From Alicyclobacillus_A sp963788285 (lineage in GTDB: Bacteria > Bacillota > Bacilli > Alicyclobacillales > Alicyclobacillaceae), in NCBI GenBank assembly GCA_963788285.1, contig CAWBGB010000007.1, positions 186,001 through 250,000 on the forward strand: a stretch of 64,000 bases of DNA. The letters are read 5' to 3'. Positions within the stretch are counted from its first letter, which is position 1. Each line of letters begins with the position of its first letter. Under the pieces are notes generated by a model, which made no database searches, was not told the origin of the DNA, and saw only the letters and a list, made by a program, of their open reading frames with translations. The translations under genes were made by a program, and so were the position numbers. This document shows, piece by piece, positions 26,586-35,982 of the stretch.

Positions 26586-27860
26586 TCAATATCCGAAGAT
26601 GTTGGGCACCGAGAATGAACTGTCGGAACTGCTACCATCGCCGGACTGCGTATCCGCAGTGTTTACCGACTTCATCTCGCCCAATTTCACTTTCACGTTC
26701 AGCTGCTGACTACTGCGATACAGTCGCAATGTGACAGTCTGTCCTGGCTGCTTCTGAAACAGATACGTCCGAAGGTCTGCCATGCTCTTCACGGTGTGCC
26801 CGTCAATGCTGACAATTACATCCTGAGGTCGTATGCCAGCCGCTTTCGCATCACCTGAGTCGGCCGCACGGACCCAAATACCGTAGTCTACTGGAACATC
26901 AGGCCAATATTGTTCGGGGACAGCGTTCAACGAGTATCCCGAAATACCGAGTGCTGGGTGCACCGCATGACCGGTTTGCAGAATTTGATTCGCAATACTT
27001 TTTGCTTCGTTTGCAGGAATGGCAAATCCCATGCCCTCAAAGTTCTGAGCCACTATTTTGCTACTGTTGATACCTATCACTTCACCATGGATATTGATCA
27101 GTGGCCCCCCGCTATTTCCCGGGTTAATCGCTGCATCGGTCTGAATGACCGCCTGATAATCGAGGGTCTGCTGCGTCTGCGGTTCCTCCACGGGCATGAT
27201 CCGTTTTTTGGCGCTGACAATTCCGGCGGTCACAGAGTCAGCAAAATCGAGGCCCATCGGCGTACCGATAGCGATAGCGGGTTCTCCGACTTGGATGTTA
27301 TCCGAATTTGCAAACCGCGCAGGTTTAATGTTCTTCACCATGTTGATAGGTACTTGTAGCACTGCCAGATCGGTGTATGGGTCCGTTCCCACAACCTGGG
27401 CCTGAACGTGCTTACCAGACCCCAGCACCACTTCTACTTTGGCTGCACCGTCCACCACGTGATTGTTGGTAACGGTATATCCGTATTTATCCGTCTTGTA
27501 GAACAGAACCCCCGTTCCGACGCCGGTGGCCTGTAGTTTACTGTTCTGGGAAAAAAAGTCCGACACCTGTGAATAGTTCACCACGCCCATCACAGCCGGT
27601 TCAACCTGCTTCACAGCTTCAGTGATGCCGTCCGACACATTCACGTTGACAGTCGTGCGCAAGCTCTGGGATGGCTCTCCGTTGTCATCTGTGGATGCTT
27701 GAATCGAAGTAGGAATCACTCCGCGATTTGCGAGCAGGGGAATGGTTGCGAACGTGGCGGCAGATCCCACGAAAGCAGAAACCATGACAACTGCAACCCA
27801 TTTTAGTGCGTTACCCTTCTTCCGATATGGAATGTCCTCACCGTTGCTGTAAAATCCCAC
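26586..27860 (-). CDS. htrC: HtrA-like membrane serine protease (YyxA/HtrC type)
   Basis: 424 residues. One transmembrane helix (about 20-43) is followed by a linker, an S1C trypsin-like domain with His134 (TNNHVV), Asp164 (YTDLAVL) and Ser250 (NPGNSGGPL), and a PDZ domain (about 305-400). Members degrade misfolded proteins at the outer face of the membrane. Here it closes the wal cluster, as B. subtilis yyxA does. A terminator after walJ implies it has its own promoter in the 240-base gap. Heat or envelope-stress control is plausible, but no operator was recognised. Confidence 0.93.
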   Translation of the reverse strand: MGFYSNGEDIPYRKKGNALKWVAVVMVSAFVGSAATFATIPLLANRGVIPTSIQASTDDNGEPSQSLRTTVNVNVSDGITEAVKQVEPAVMGVVNYSQVSDFFSQNSKLQATGVGTGVLFYKTDKYGYTVTNNHVVDGAAKVEVVLGSGKHVQAQVVGTDPYTDLAVLQVPINMVKNIKPARFANSDNIQVGEPAIAIGTPMGLDFADSVTAGIVSAKKRIMPVEEPQTQQTLDYQAVIQTDAAINPGNSGGPLINIHGEVIGINSSKIVAQNFEGMGFAIPANEAKSIANQILQTGHAVHPALGISGYSLNAVPEQYWPDVPVDYGIWVRAADSGDAKAAGIRPQDVIVSIDGHTVKSMADLRTYLFQKQPGQTVTLRLYRSSQQLNVKVKLGEMKSVNTADTQSGDGSSSDSSFSVPNIFGY

Positions 27861-28092
27861 GTTTCCTCACCCTTCCTTTCGCGTACCGATGCGCGTGCCA
27901 TCTTTTCCATTTTTCCTTATACAGTCCCTAAAAATAGGGGCTCAACACGCTGGTAGGAGGGTTTACCATCGAGTACGACACCAGTCACAAACTTCACACA
28001 TGTTTTCCTTTCCGAAACACGACAACAGTAAAGTAGAGTGTACCCATTCAGATCACTTCTATACGTCAATGCAATGGAGCCCTTTTTCAACG

Positions 28093-28113
28093 AAAAGGCG
28101 CCTCAAAGGGCGC
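28093..28113 (-). terminator. Terminator overlapping the walJ stop codon
   Basis: On the minus strand GCGCC, loop CTTTGA (containing the TGA stop), GGCGC, then CTTTTCG. The stop codon lies in the hairpin loop. Confidence 0.6.
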
Positions 28114-28900
28114 GGATTGCGGTCGCTGTATGTCGAGACGTTCGGTGCAATCGCACCTGTTCTCCATAACTCGATTTGATTTCGCGAAGAACCGATGTCA
28201 CAGTAAGTTCCGCCAAATCGGGCTGGTTGTTTTCTTCGCTCAAGTGCGCGAGGTAGACTTCCACCTGTCGGTCTCCCACAATATCTGCCAAAGCCACAGC
28301 ACAGTCGTAATTGGATAAGTGCCCTTTATCGCCGAGAATGCGGCGTTTCAAGCTCCACGGATATCTGCCTGCGCGCAGCATGTCCACATCGTGATTTGCC
28401 TCCCACACGTATGCGGCGCAATCCTGGATCACTTGCTTGATGTGGTCACTGACGTAACCCAGGTCTGTCACCACAGCGAGGCTGTCATTCCCCGCGTCAA
28501 AGCGATACGCCACCGGTTCTTCAGCATCGTGCGATACGCTGAATGGCGTCACCTTGATATCCCCCACTGTGAATGGTTCATCCGCAACAACCCATGCGAC
28601 ACGGTCTGGACCACAGTGTTCCTCCACCTGTCGATGCACGTGGTACCACGTGCCCTGTGTGGTATAGATTTTCGCTCCCGAAACCTTCACTGCCTGTTTA
28701 AGGCCACGTACGTGGTCTATGTGTTCATGCGTGACCAAGATGGCGTCTATGTCTTCCAGTTTGGCGTTCGCCGCCTCTTTTAACCGCTGTTGAATCTGCC
28801 TGCCGCTGATCCCCGCATCCAGCAATAATGACGTGTGGTTAGTCTGTATGTACACCGCATTTCCTGAGCTTCCGCTGGCAAGCACACTGAATTCCAACAC
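28103..28900 (-). CDS. walJ: WalJ/YycJ metallo-beta-lactamase-fold hydrolase
   Basis: 265 residues. Motifs are FSVLASGSSGNAVYI at the N-terminus and VTHEHIDHVRG, the metal-binding HxHxDH, with later ligands in SVSHDAEE and HLSEENNQP. WalJ is a DNA exonuclease-like MBL protein that coordinates cell division with replication in other Firmicutes. The start is a GTG with AGGAGG 7 bases upstream (frame open to 28951). It follows yycI in the wal operon with a 114-base gap. Confidence 0.94.
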   Translation of the reverse strand: MLEFSVLASGSSGNAVYIQTNHTSLLLDAGISGRQIQQRLKEAANAKLEDIDAILVTHEHIDHVRGLKQAVKVSGAKIYTTQGTWYHVHRQVEEHCGPDRVAWVVADEPFTVGDIKVTPFSVSHDAEEPVAYRFDAGNDSLAVVTDLGYVSDHIKQVIQDCAAYVWEANHDVDMLRAGRYPWSLKRRILGDKGHLSNYDCAVALADIVGDRQVEVYLAHLSEENNQPDLAELTVTSVLREIKSSYGEQVRLHRTSRHTATAIRAL

Positions 28901-29014
28901 TCGGTTTCCTCCTGCCTTGAAGATAAAACTACCGTTCCGCACGTCATTCATCGCACTTGGATGGGCTCCGGCTTCATAGCGCCACTAGCGTGTGGATGTG
29001 CTATGAATGACGGT

Positions 29015-29875
29015 CTAGGAAGGGGTCTCCACTTCACCAGTAAACGCGTTCACGTAGAATATCTCCCGTGCGGTAATCACCCGCCACACAGGAAACCAGT
29101 AAGACGTGGTGGGGATATGGTCTATCTCTGTGGAAGAACCCGGTATTTTGTGGTAGTAGCCCAACTGTATGCTTAGTATTTTATTATCCTGCCGCTGCGT
29201 AGAATTGTCCACCGTGCTAGCTAGGTTGTTCAGCGCATCCAGTGCGGATATGGTCGGTTTCTTATCTCCACTCGCAGCCACATTTGTGAGATAGGTCTGT
29301 GTATAACCAAGGAGTCGATAATCTTTTACATCTAGCGTGACCGGCACATCAAAAAACGGAAACGAGTCAAATTGCATGATGAACAACGGCCGGTTGCTGT
29401 TGGCTGCGTCTGCACCTTCAAACCCGGTATCGCGGATATAACTGTCCCCATGCCATACATAGTGAAGCGCGATGGAAAGGTCGTCACCAGACACTTTCGG
29501 ACATACCGTATAGCTTACTTTCCACGTTCCTGGGTCTGTTATCTGAAGGATGCCGTCAGTGGATTGCACTGTCCGAGGGCCGTCGCCATCGTTTGAACCC
29601 GTCGCTGTGGGAAATGCGGTCTTCCCCAACAGTTGCAAGGATGGTGTCGCGTAGTTGGCTCGTACAAACGACATATCCGGATGCTCAGAGGGGACAACAG
29701 CATTTAAACTGAACCCGTGTTCGGCCAACAAGGTCTTCGTATTTGCAAGCTGATCCTGGTATGATTCCACGTATCCTAGCAGTTCCTGATGGCTCTGGTA
29801 GACCTGTACCCCAAGAATCAGGTCGAGTATGAGAAACGAGACGATAAGCCAGGTCTTCGCCAGTTCCCAGTTCAT
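29015..29875 (-). CDS. yycI: WalRK regulatory membrane protein YycI
   Basis: 286 residues. One N-terminal membrane helix (about 8-24, WLIVSFLILDLILGVQV) and an extracellular domain with the ending TSYWFPVWRVITAREIFYVN, typical of YycI. With YycH it modulates the WalK sensor kinase in the membrane. AAGGTG precedes the ATG, which follows the yycH stop by one codon, so the two are translated together. Confidence 0.93.
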   Translation of the reverse strand: MNWELAKTWLIVSFLILDLILGVQVYQSHQELLGYVESYQDQLANTKTLLAEHGFSLNAVVPSEHPDMSFVRANYATPSLQLLGKTAFPTATGSNDGDGPRTVQSTDGILQITDPGTWKVSYTVCPKVSGDDLSIALHYVWHGDSYIRDTGFEGADAANSNRPLFIMQFDSFPFFDVPVTLDVKDYRLLGYTQTYLTNVAASGDKKPTISALDALNNLASTVDNSTQRQDNKILSIQLGYYHKIPGSSTEIDHIPTTSYWFPVWRVITAREIFYVNAFTGEVETPS

Positions 29876-29878
29876 CGT

Positions 29879-31177
29879 TCATTCACCTTTCGTGACTTTT
29901 CCGGTCTGCGCATCCACGAGCGCCAACAACGTACCGCCTTCCGTGACAAAATACGTCGGCGTCAAGAAAGCCGAGTCTTGTCCAGGATTGACAGTCATGG
30001 AATACCCAAGTTCGACGGATACACGCCGCTGCAGGTTGGACGGCGTCACCTTCGGCAGCACTCCCTCCAAAGCTACCGTCAACGCTTTGAAACCAATCAC
30101 TTTCACCGTGGTCTCGGAAATACGGGTGCCGATATCCAGGAGCGGTCTCTTATATTGAACCACTTTTCCGTTCTGCACTTGGACCTCGTACTCCTGGTTG
30201 CTCCCCAAAATCGGCAATCCATTAATGTACGTGCGCAGCGTAAAGGACGGCGGGGTCCCTGCATTGTCATTGGCGTACAACACGGTATTCGAGCGTGCAC
30301 CCCCATGATTGCGCATAAAGTCTACCGCAACGGAAACATCGGGCTGCGCACTTTGCGTGGTTTCGGCTACGTTCGGATCCGCATAGGTCAGTGTCTGCTG
30401 CGATGGATTCCACCAAACCACTTGGCTCCCGTCGGTCCACAATACAGTGTTATTTTCCTCCTGAACCCGCGTTAAGGCCTCAGGATTGACAAAAAAGGAG
30501 TCCACCAAGGGTACAATGGATGGCGAAGACACGTGGACTTCAAACGCCTGGGCTGTGGTGTCTCGCGCCGGAACAAACTGGTTGGTCTCGGCGTTCCACA
30601 GCTTCCACGGATTCTGTTTGACCAGCGTCGCCACATCCTGTACAAACGTCGCGGCGCTGAAGTTTGTTTCCGCTTCATAGGAGGCATTCACTGTGTCGTA
30701 TCTGAGACGCACAGACTTAGCGGACTCGCCGGATACATACAAGGTCACTCGCGTCACGTTTCCCGTCACGGCATTGGAGGCCAGATTTGGGAACCGTTGC
30801 GCGACGTCACCGTTTTGCAGGTTTGCGCCAAAATCAAACTCAACACTGGTACCCATTGGCCGCTGACTGGATGAAGGGACCTGGTGCCAGCCAGTTATCA
30901 TTGCATCGGCCAAACGCCGCATCCACTCTGCGTACAACGGTGTATCCGGCATGCCGATGGTGCTGAACCTCGGATTCGTGGACGAAGTGAAGACAATTTG
31001 ATAAGGGACGGCCACATCGGCCACTTGAGGCGACTTGACGGTTGAAAAGTTCTCCCCCACGGTGAACGAGACACCGCTGCTGTTCTGCCAGTTCCCCCGC
31101 CACAACACGTAGCTCAGCAGCAAACTCAGAGCCACGAGAAAGACCAACACTCCGGTTTTGATGTGAGCTAGCTTCAT
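29879..31177 (-). CDS. yycH: WalRK regulatory membrane protein YycH
   Basis: 432 residues. One N-terminal helix (about 8-25) and a long extracellular region with the YycH domain; the ending (YFVTEGGTLLALVDAQTGKV) is a PepSY-like extracytoplasmic motif. It forms a complex with YycI and WalK. Its ATG overlaps the walK stop (ATGA), with GAGGGGGACAGG as ribosome binding site. Confidence 0.93.
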   Translation of the reverse strand: MKLAHIKTGVLVFLVALSLLLSYVLWRGNWQNSSGVSFTVGENFSTVKSPQVADVAVPYQIVFTSSTNPRFSTIGMPDTPLYAEWMRRLADAMITGWHQVPSSSQRPMGTSVEFDFGANLQNGDVAQRFPNLASNAVTGNVTRVTLYVSGESAKSVRLRYDTVNASYEAETNFSAATFVQDVATLVKQNPWKLWNAETNQFVPARDTTAQAFEVHVSSPSIVPLVDSFFVNPEALTRVQEENNTVLWTDGSQVVWWNPSQQTLTYADPNVAETTQSAQPDVSVAVDFMRNHGGARSNTVLYANDNAGTPPSFTLRTYINGLPILGSNQEYEVQVQNGKVVQYKRPLLDIGTRISETTVKVIGFKALTVALEGVLPKVTPSNLQRRVSVELGYSMTVNPGQDSAFLTPTYFVTEGGTLLALVDAQTGKVTKGE

Positions 31178-32919
31178 GTCCTGTCCCCCTCGGATCTGGG
31201 TAACCGAACAAACACTTGCGTGCCTTCGCCAACCTGGCTGGACAAAGCAACTGTCCCCCCGTGCCGCTCTGTAATTTCGCGCACCAGGGCCAAGCCAAGG
31301 CCCGTACCACCCATTGTCCTAGATCTCGCCTTGTCCACCCGGTAAAACCGCTCAAAGACGTGGGGCAAGTCTTCCGCAGGAATACCAATGCCGTTATCTG
31401 ACACACACAGTTCAACGTCGTCTGGATCCACGGTCACCGTCACCTGAACGCGACCGTTGTCTGGCGTGTACTTAAGCGCGTTGCTCAGAAGATTGTCCAT
31501 CAACCGGTCGAGCCAGTCTCTATCCCCCTTGACATTGGCAGCCTCTGAACAGGTCAAGGTAAGTTGCACATTGCGGGATTGTGCCTGGAACTGAAACCGA
31601 TTTACGGCGTCGCCCAACCACTGTTGCACCGGAATGATGCGCTCGTTGAACGGGGATTTTCCCATTTCCAGTCCTGAAAGTTGCAATAGGTCTTCCGTCA
31701 GACGCACCATTCGGTCTGTTTCCTGCTCAATCACAGTTAAGAACTTCTCCCGCAACTCTTCGTCCGTCTGGTGATCCTGCAGCGCCTCAATGTACGACTT
31801 GATGCTGGTCAAGGGTGTTCGCAACTCGTGGGATACGTTGGCCACAAAATTTCGGCGCGCGTCTTGTAGCTTCTCTTGCTCGGTTACATCTCGAAGGACT
31901 GCCACGTAGCCTTCAGTGTCTCCGTTCTTGTGAATCGAGGTAAAGTGTACGTGTAACACTGTCGTTCCCACAGGCTTCAGAAACGCACGCTCCGTAATTC
32001 CCCCCGCGACCAGTTTCGAGATCCCCAACACGTCCGCTGCAGTCCCCTCCGCGTTACGCAGAAAACCTTCTGCTGCTCTGTTTTGGAACACAGGCTGCAA
32101 TGATGCATCAAATGCAATCACGCCGTCACCCATGTAGGTGATGACAGCTCGCAAACGTTCCCGTTCACGCGTGTTCGCAGACAGCGCCTCTTCCAGCTTG
32201 TCTGCCAAATCGTTGATGGCTGTGGACAGGTCCCCAAGCTCGTCGTCACTGTGGACATTCACACGCTGTGTGAAATCTCCCGCAGCCATGTTCCGTGCTT
32301 GTTTGATGACGTCGAGGATGGGCCGTGTCATGGTCCGTGACAGGACCACGCCCAGAACCGCAGTGAGTGTGAGCACGAGCGCACTGCCAGTGTAGAAAAT
32401 GGTTGTGACTTGTCGGACCGTGTTGTACGTGGCTTGAATCGGAACGACGTATTCCGCAATCCCCACGAACTGTCGCTGACTTACGATAGGAACGGCGATA
32501 GCCAACAGGTGCTGCCCTGTTACCGTATCATAGTGAATAGCGACGGCGCGTGCATGAGCGACCATCGCTTGCGTAGCGACGGAATCGAGCAGTTTCTGTC
32601 CAATCAACGCCGCTCCAGCGCTGCTGTCGATGACGACTCCGTCCTTATTGAGGATGTAGACGGCGCCGCTAAACAACTGCGGCAAGGTACTGATGATCGA
32701 TGGGTGCGACATCCCTGGCTGCTGGTTGCTGTTGATCTCTGGAGCAGCAATCGTAGCGATTAACTGAGCCTGGTTTTCGGCCGTGTCCGTAGCCGAACGA
32801 ATCAACGATACGGTCAACGTACGCACGAAATACGCGCCAATGAGTTGCATGGCGAACAGGATGAGGAGCAAGTACACGATGACAAATTTCGTGCGAATGC
32901 TGCGCAATCCACGCCACAC
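31174..32919 (-). CDS. walK: Sensor histidine kinase WalK
   Basis: 581 residues from a GTG at 32919, 4 bases past the walR stop, with ACGAGGT upstream (the frame is open to 33039). Order: membrane helix 1 (about 12-33), extracellular Cache-like domain, helix 2 (about 155-175), HAMP, PAS (about 240-340), HisKA with the phospho-His near residue 364 (NVSHELRTPLTS), and HATPase with N box DNLLSNALKYTP, DNGIGIPAEDL and GGTGLGLALV. It phosphorylates WalR to control peptidoglycan hydrolases and is normally essential. Confidence 0.96.
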   Translation of the reverse strand: MWRGLRSIRTKFVIVYLLLILFAMQLIGAYFVRTLTVSLIRSATDTAENQAQLIATIAAPEINSNQQPGMSHPSIISTLPQLFSGAVYILNKDGVVIDSSAGAALIGQKLLDSVATQAMVAHARAVAIHYDTVTGQHLLAIAVPIVSQRQFVGIAEYVVPIQATYNTVRQVTTIFYTGSALVLTLTAVLGVVLSRTMTRPILDVIKQARNMAAGDFTQRVNVHSDDELGDLSTAINDLADKLEEALSANTRERERLRAVITYMGDGVIAFDASLQPVFQNRAAEGFLRNAEGTAADVLGISKLVAGGITERAFLKPVGTTVLHVHFTSIHKNGDTEGYVAVLRDVTEQEKLQDARRNFVANVSHELRTPLTSIKSYIEALQDHQTDEELREKFLTVIEQETDRMVRLTEDLLQLSGLEMGKSPFNERIIPVQQWLGDAVNRFQFQAQSRNVQLTLTCSEAANVKGDRDWLDRLMDNLLSNALKYTPDNGRVQVTVTVDPDDVELCVSDNGIGIPAEDLPHVFERFYRVDKARSRTMGGTGLGLALVREITERHGGTVALSSQVGEGTQVFVRLPRSEGDRT

Positions 32920-32923
32920 TGCC

Positions 32924-33610
32924 CTACCTCGTAGCGTAATACCCGACACCTCGCTTTGTGCGTACGTAGACTGGGGTACCTGGGCTGTCTTCGAGTTTCT
33001 CCCGTAAGCGGCGCACGGTGACGTCAACCGTCCTGTCATCGCCTACGTAATCCGTTCCCCAGACCTGGGTGAGCAGATGATCCCGAGTAAATACAACGTT
33101 TGGCCGCGCGGCCAAGTATGCAAGCAACTCGAATTCTCGGTGTGTCAAGGGAATCGGAATCCCACGCTTGGTGACGCTGTACGTGTTGTAGTCAATCACA
33201 AGTTCACCTAGGGTAATTTTTTCGCGCATGTCAAGGCGCGTCTCCTCCTCCGAGAACGTGCGCCTTAGATTGGCTTTAACGCGCGCCAGCAGTTCCCTCG
33301 TGCTGAATGGCTTCGTCACGTAGTCATCCGCACCCAATTCCAGGCCCAGGACTTTGTCAATCTCGGAATTGCGGGCCGTCAGCATAATAATCGGCACTGT
33401 GCTGAAGGTCCGCACCTCACGACAGACCTCGAAGCCGTCCAGTTCTGGGAGCATGACGTCGAGGAGAATCAGGTGCGGATCGACTGTCTTCGCAAGTCGA
33501 ATGGCCTCATTCCCTGTGAAGGCGGTCTCTACCGTATATCCCTCTTTTTCCAACGTAAACTTGAGGATGTGGGAGATGGGTTCCTCGTCTTCAACCACCA
33601 GAATGTGCAT
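32924..33610 (-). CDS. walR: Response regulator WalR
   Basis: 228 residues. The receiver domain has acidic residues at 8-10, the phosphoacceptor Asp51 (LLDVML) and the Lys in DDYVTKPF. The OmpR/PhoB winged helix follows, with EFELLAYLAARPNVVFTR and DRTVDVTVRRLREKLE, ending RTKRGVGYYATR. It activates cell-wall autolysin genes and is the first gene of the wal operon. AAAGGAGGG precedes the ATG by 9 bases; the ORF extends artefactually to 33763. A 103-base gap separates it from a divergent gene. Confidence 0.97.
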   Translation of the reverse strand: MHILVVEDEEPISHILKFTLEKEGYTVETAFTGNEAIRLAKTVDPHLILLDVMLPELDGFEVCREVRTFSTVPIIMLTARNSEIDKVLGLELGADDYVTKPFSTRELLARVKANLRRTFSEEETRLDMREKITLGELVIDYNTYSVTKRGIPIPLTHREFELLAYLAARPNVVFTRDHLLTQVWGTDYVGDDRTVDVTVRRLREKLEDSPGTPVYVRTKRGVGYYATR

Positions 33611-33713
33611 TGTCAGACACCCTCCTTTGTTACCGAAAAAGTACAGGTTTGCCATGGCATGTTGTGTTCTACCCCGTTCCAAACTAACGGCGTCGGATAA
33701 AGGGGGACAGTAC

Positions 33714-34082
33714 ATGCGGGAGCGAACGATATTGTCTTCGTTTTTTTCAGAATCTGATGCCAACCGAGCGGCTCAGAAAATTCGTGAATTGGGTGTCGAG
33801 GTGGTCCAAGTGGACCAATTGCACGCGTACGGAGGCAGGGTTCCAGAGCGCAGATTCTATACGATTACCGGTGATTTTCCCAGCCTCGCGGCACTCTCCT
33901 TGAACACGGATGTCAATTCGCGCGATACCGGCATTCTATTGGGCGTTGATCCAAGCGCGAGCGGTATGTCGGACGGACAAGACAACGTTACCGGGCGGAA
34001 CTGGCTTCTGACAGTGGTCTGTCCCGAGCATCAAGTGGAAGATGCCCTACGAATCATAAAAGAGTGCAACGGATACACGTGA
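33714..34082 (+). CDS. Hypothetical small protein divergent from walR
   Basis: 122 residues. AAAGGGGG lies about 7 bases before the ATG at 33714. The N-terminal half (FFSESDANRAAQKIRELGVE then VVQVDQLHAYGG) has the helix-strand layout of YflT/GsiB-like stress or ferredoxin-like domains, but there is no catalytic motif. A C-terminal piece (LLTVVCPEHQVEDALRIIKE) repeats this strand-helix pattern. Its promoter would share the walR intergenic region. Function unknown. Confidence 0.75.
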   Translation: MRERTILSSFFSESDANRAAQKIRELGVEVVQVDQLHAYGGRVPERRFYTITGDFPSLAALSLNTDVNSRDTGILLGVDPSASGMSDGQDNVTGRNWLLTVVCPEHQVEDALRIIKECNGYT

Positions 34083-34092
34083 CAAACCTTGG

Positions 34093-34527
34093 TCAGTGTC
34101 TGGCAACCCAGACAAACTGCGGACTCTCGACCACGGCAGCATAATTGCCCAGTTGATCCAACAACACCTGATAGGGTTCCGCGGTGAGGGATTTTATCGA
34201 ACTCACCCCGTACTTACCTAAATCGAACAAAGGGGGGCCGAACCACCAAGGTTTGACGGTAATGTACATGTCAACATTGGCAAGGGCCCCTTGCTCTACG
34301 TACCGTGGGATGTCGTACACAACAGCGAATCTCGCCCAGAACGCCAGCGACAGGAGTCCGGCGACGAAAGTGGTAAACCGGATCCAGAATCGAATGCTGC
34401 GAACCGCTTTCAGGACACGAATGCGCAATCCCCGCGCCAATCTGCGTTTTCGCCGGCGGCGCTTTTGCCGCGCCAACGCTAGCTGGTGGCTGCGGCGATT
34501 GAGATGCGGCCGTACTGTATCTGTCAT
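34093..34527 (-). CDS. Hypothetical single-pass membrane protein downstream of dnaB
   Basis: 144 residues. The N-terminus (about 10-40) is strongly basic (RQKRRRRKRRLARGLRIRVL), followed by one hydrophobic helix (about 47-67) and an extracellular segment. Its ATG overlaps the dnaB stop (ATGA), so translation is coupled to the replicative helicase. Not recognised; the basic cytoplasmic tail could bind DNA or phospholipid, but this is speculation. Confidence 0.7.
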   Translation of the reverse strand: MTDTVRPHLNRRSHQLALARQKRRRRKRRLARGLRIRVLKAVRSIRFWIRFTTFVAGLLSLAFWARFAVVYDIPRYVEQGALANVDMYITVKPWWFGPPLFDLGKYGVSSIKSLTAEPYQVLLDQLGNYAAVVESPQFVWVARH

Positions 34528-35906
34528 TCTACGGAATGCACCTTTTCCAAATTCACAAATTTGTTGTAGTTCTTCAGAAATACAAGTTCAATCTTCCCAA
34601 CGGGACCGTTTCTCTGTTTCGCAATGATGATTTCAATAATATTCTTCTTCTCCGACTCAGGATCATAGTAGTCGTCGCGATATAAGAACGCAACCACGTC
34701 GGCATCCTGCTCAATGCTTCCAGACTCACGAATGTCAGACAGCATCGGTCGTTTGTCCTGCCGCTGTTCAACACTGCGGCTCAACTGAGCGAGGGCGACG
34801 ATTGGCACCTCAAGCTCACGTGCTAATTGTTTGAGTGAACGCGAGATCTCAGAGATCTCCTGCTGCCGACTTTCGGAGGAATTGCGGCGACCGTGAATCA
34901 ACTGCAAGTAGTCAATCGCCACAAAGGACAGTCCGACTTCCATTTTCAACCGACGTAGTTTGCTCCGCATCTCAGAAATGGTTATGCCCGGAGTGTCGTC
35001 GATATAGATGGGCGCATTGCTCAGCGTACTGACGCCCATGGACAGTCTGGGCCAATCATCGTCATCCAGTTTGCCGGTGCGCAATTTATGCCCATCAATG
35101 TATGCTTCCGCACAAAGCATACGCTGCACCAACTGATCCTTCGACATTTCAAGGCTGAAGATGGCCACTGGCAGACCCTCGCGCACGGCGATGTTCTGTG
35201 AAATATTCAGGACGAACGCCGTTTTCCCGACGGACGGACGAGCCGCTACGATAATCAGATCCGACTTCTGAAATCCACTCGTCATGCGGTCGAGGTCACT
35301 ATAACCGGTCGGGACTCCTGTGATCTGTCCTTCACTGTTGTACAGCTGTTCAATCCGCTCAAATGTCGTCTCCAACACGTCGGAGATGTGCGTGAAATCT
35401 CGTACCCGTCGGTTTTGCGACAGCTCCATGATCTTGCGCTCCGCCTCTGCCAGTACATCCACGGCAGGCGCACCGGAGTAGCCAGAGTTCGCCAACTCCG
35501 AGGCTGTTGCAATGATCCTCCGCAACATCGCCTTCTCACTGATAATGTTTGCGTAGTGTTGGACATGGAGCGCGGTAGGCATCAGAGCGGCCAGGTTCGC
35601 AATGTACTGCGTACCCCCTGCGGCTTCCAGGGCCCCTTCTGTCGATTGAAGCTTGGCGGTGACCGTAATGACATCGACCGGTTCACCGTGCTCGGCCAAA
35701 TCCTGTATCGCGTCGAACAGAATCTGGTGTTCTCTCTTGTAGAAATCACGCGCATCCAGTATTTCCAGCGCCTCTGCCACCGCTTCGGAAGACATCAGCA
35801 TTGCACCGAGTACATGTCGCTCCGCCTCAATGTGCTGTGGAGGCAAGGCAATCGCGGAATCCGGACTGGACACGACGGGTTCCCGGTACACATCTAATTC
35901 TTCCAC
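34524..35906 (-). CDS. dnaB: Replicative DNA helicase DnaB
   Basis: 460 residues. An N-terminal primase-interacting domain (DAIQDLAEHGEPVDVITV) and a RecA-fold core with Walker A ARPSVGKTAF (about residue 219-228), Walker B LSFVAIDYLQLI, and the C-terminal QRNGPVG. This is the ring helicase of the fork, the equivalent of B. subtilis DnaC. The GTG start has AGAGGGTG upstream. It follows rplI, as in many Bacilli. No intein is present. Confidence 0.96.
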   Translation of the reverse strand: MEELDVYREPVVSSPDSAIALPPQHIEAERHVLGAMLMSSEAVAEALEILDARDFYKREHQILFDAIQDLAEHGEPVDVITVTAKLQSTEGALEAAGGTQYIANLAALMPTALHVQHYANIISEKAMLRRIIATASELANSGYSGAPAVDVLAEAERKIMELSQNRRVRDFTHISDVLETTFERIEQLYNSEGQITGVPTGYSDLDRMTSGFQKSDLIIVAARPSVGKTAFVLNISQNIAVREGLPVAIFSLEMSKDQLVQRMLCAEAYIDGHKLRTGKLDDDDWPRLSMGVSTLSNAPIYIDDTPGITISEMRSKLRRLKMEVGLSFVAIDYLQLIHGRRNSSESRQQEISEISRSLKQLARELEVPIVALAQLSRSVEQRQDKRPMLSDIRESGSIEQDADVVAFLYRDDYYDPESEKKNIIEIIIAKQRNGPVGKIELVFLKNYNKFVNLEKVHSVE

Positions 35907-35982
35907 GGTTACACCCTCTTAGCATCAAACTTGCTGTTTACCCATTGTTGTAGTTTGTGCCCGCGAAGTGTGCGCGGCCTGA

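Noticed and set aside
29789..30475. 228-residue plus-strand ORF
   Set aside because: Antisense of yycH/yycI with no signal or motif.
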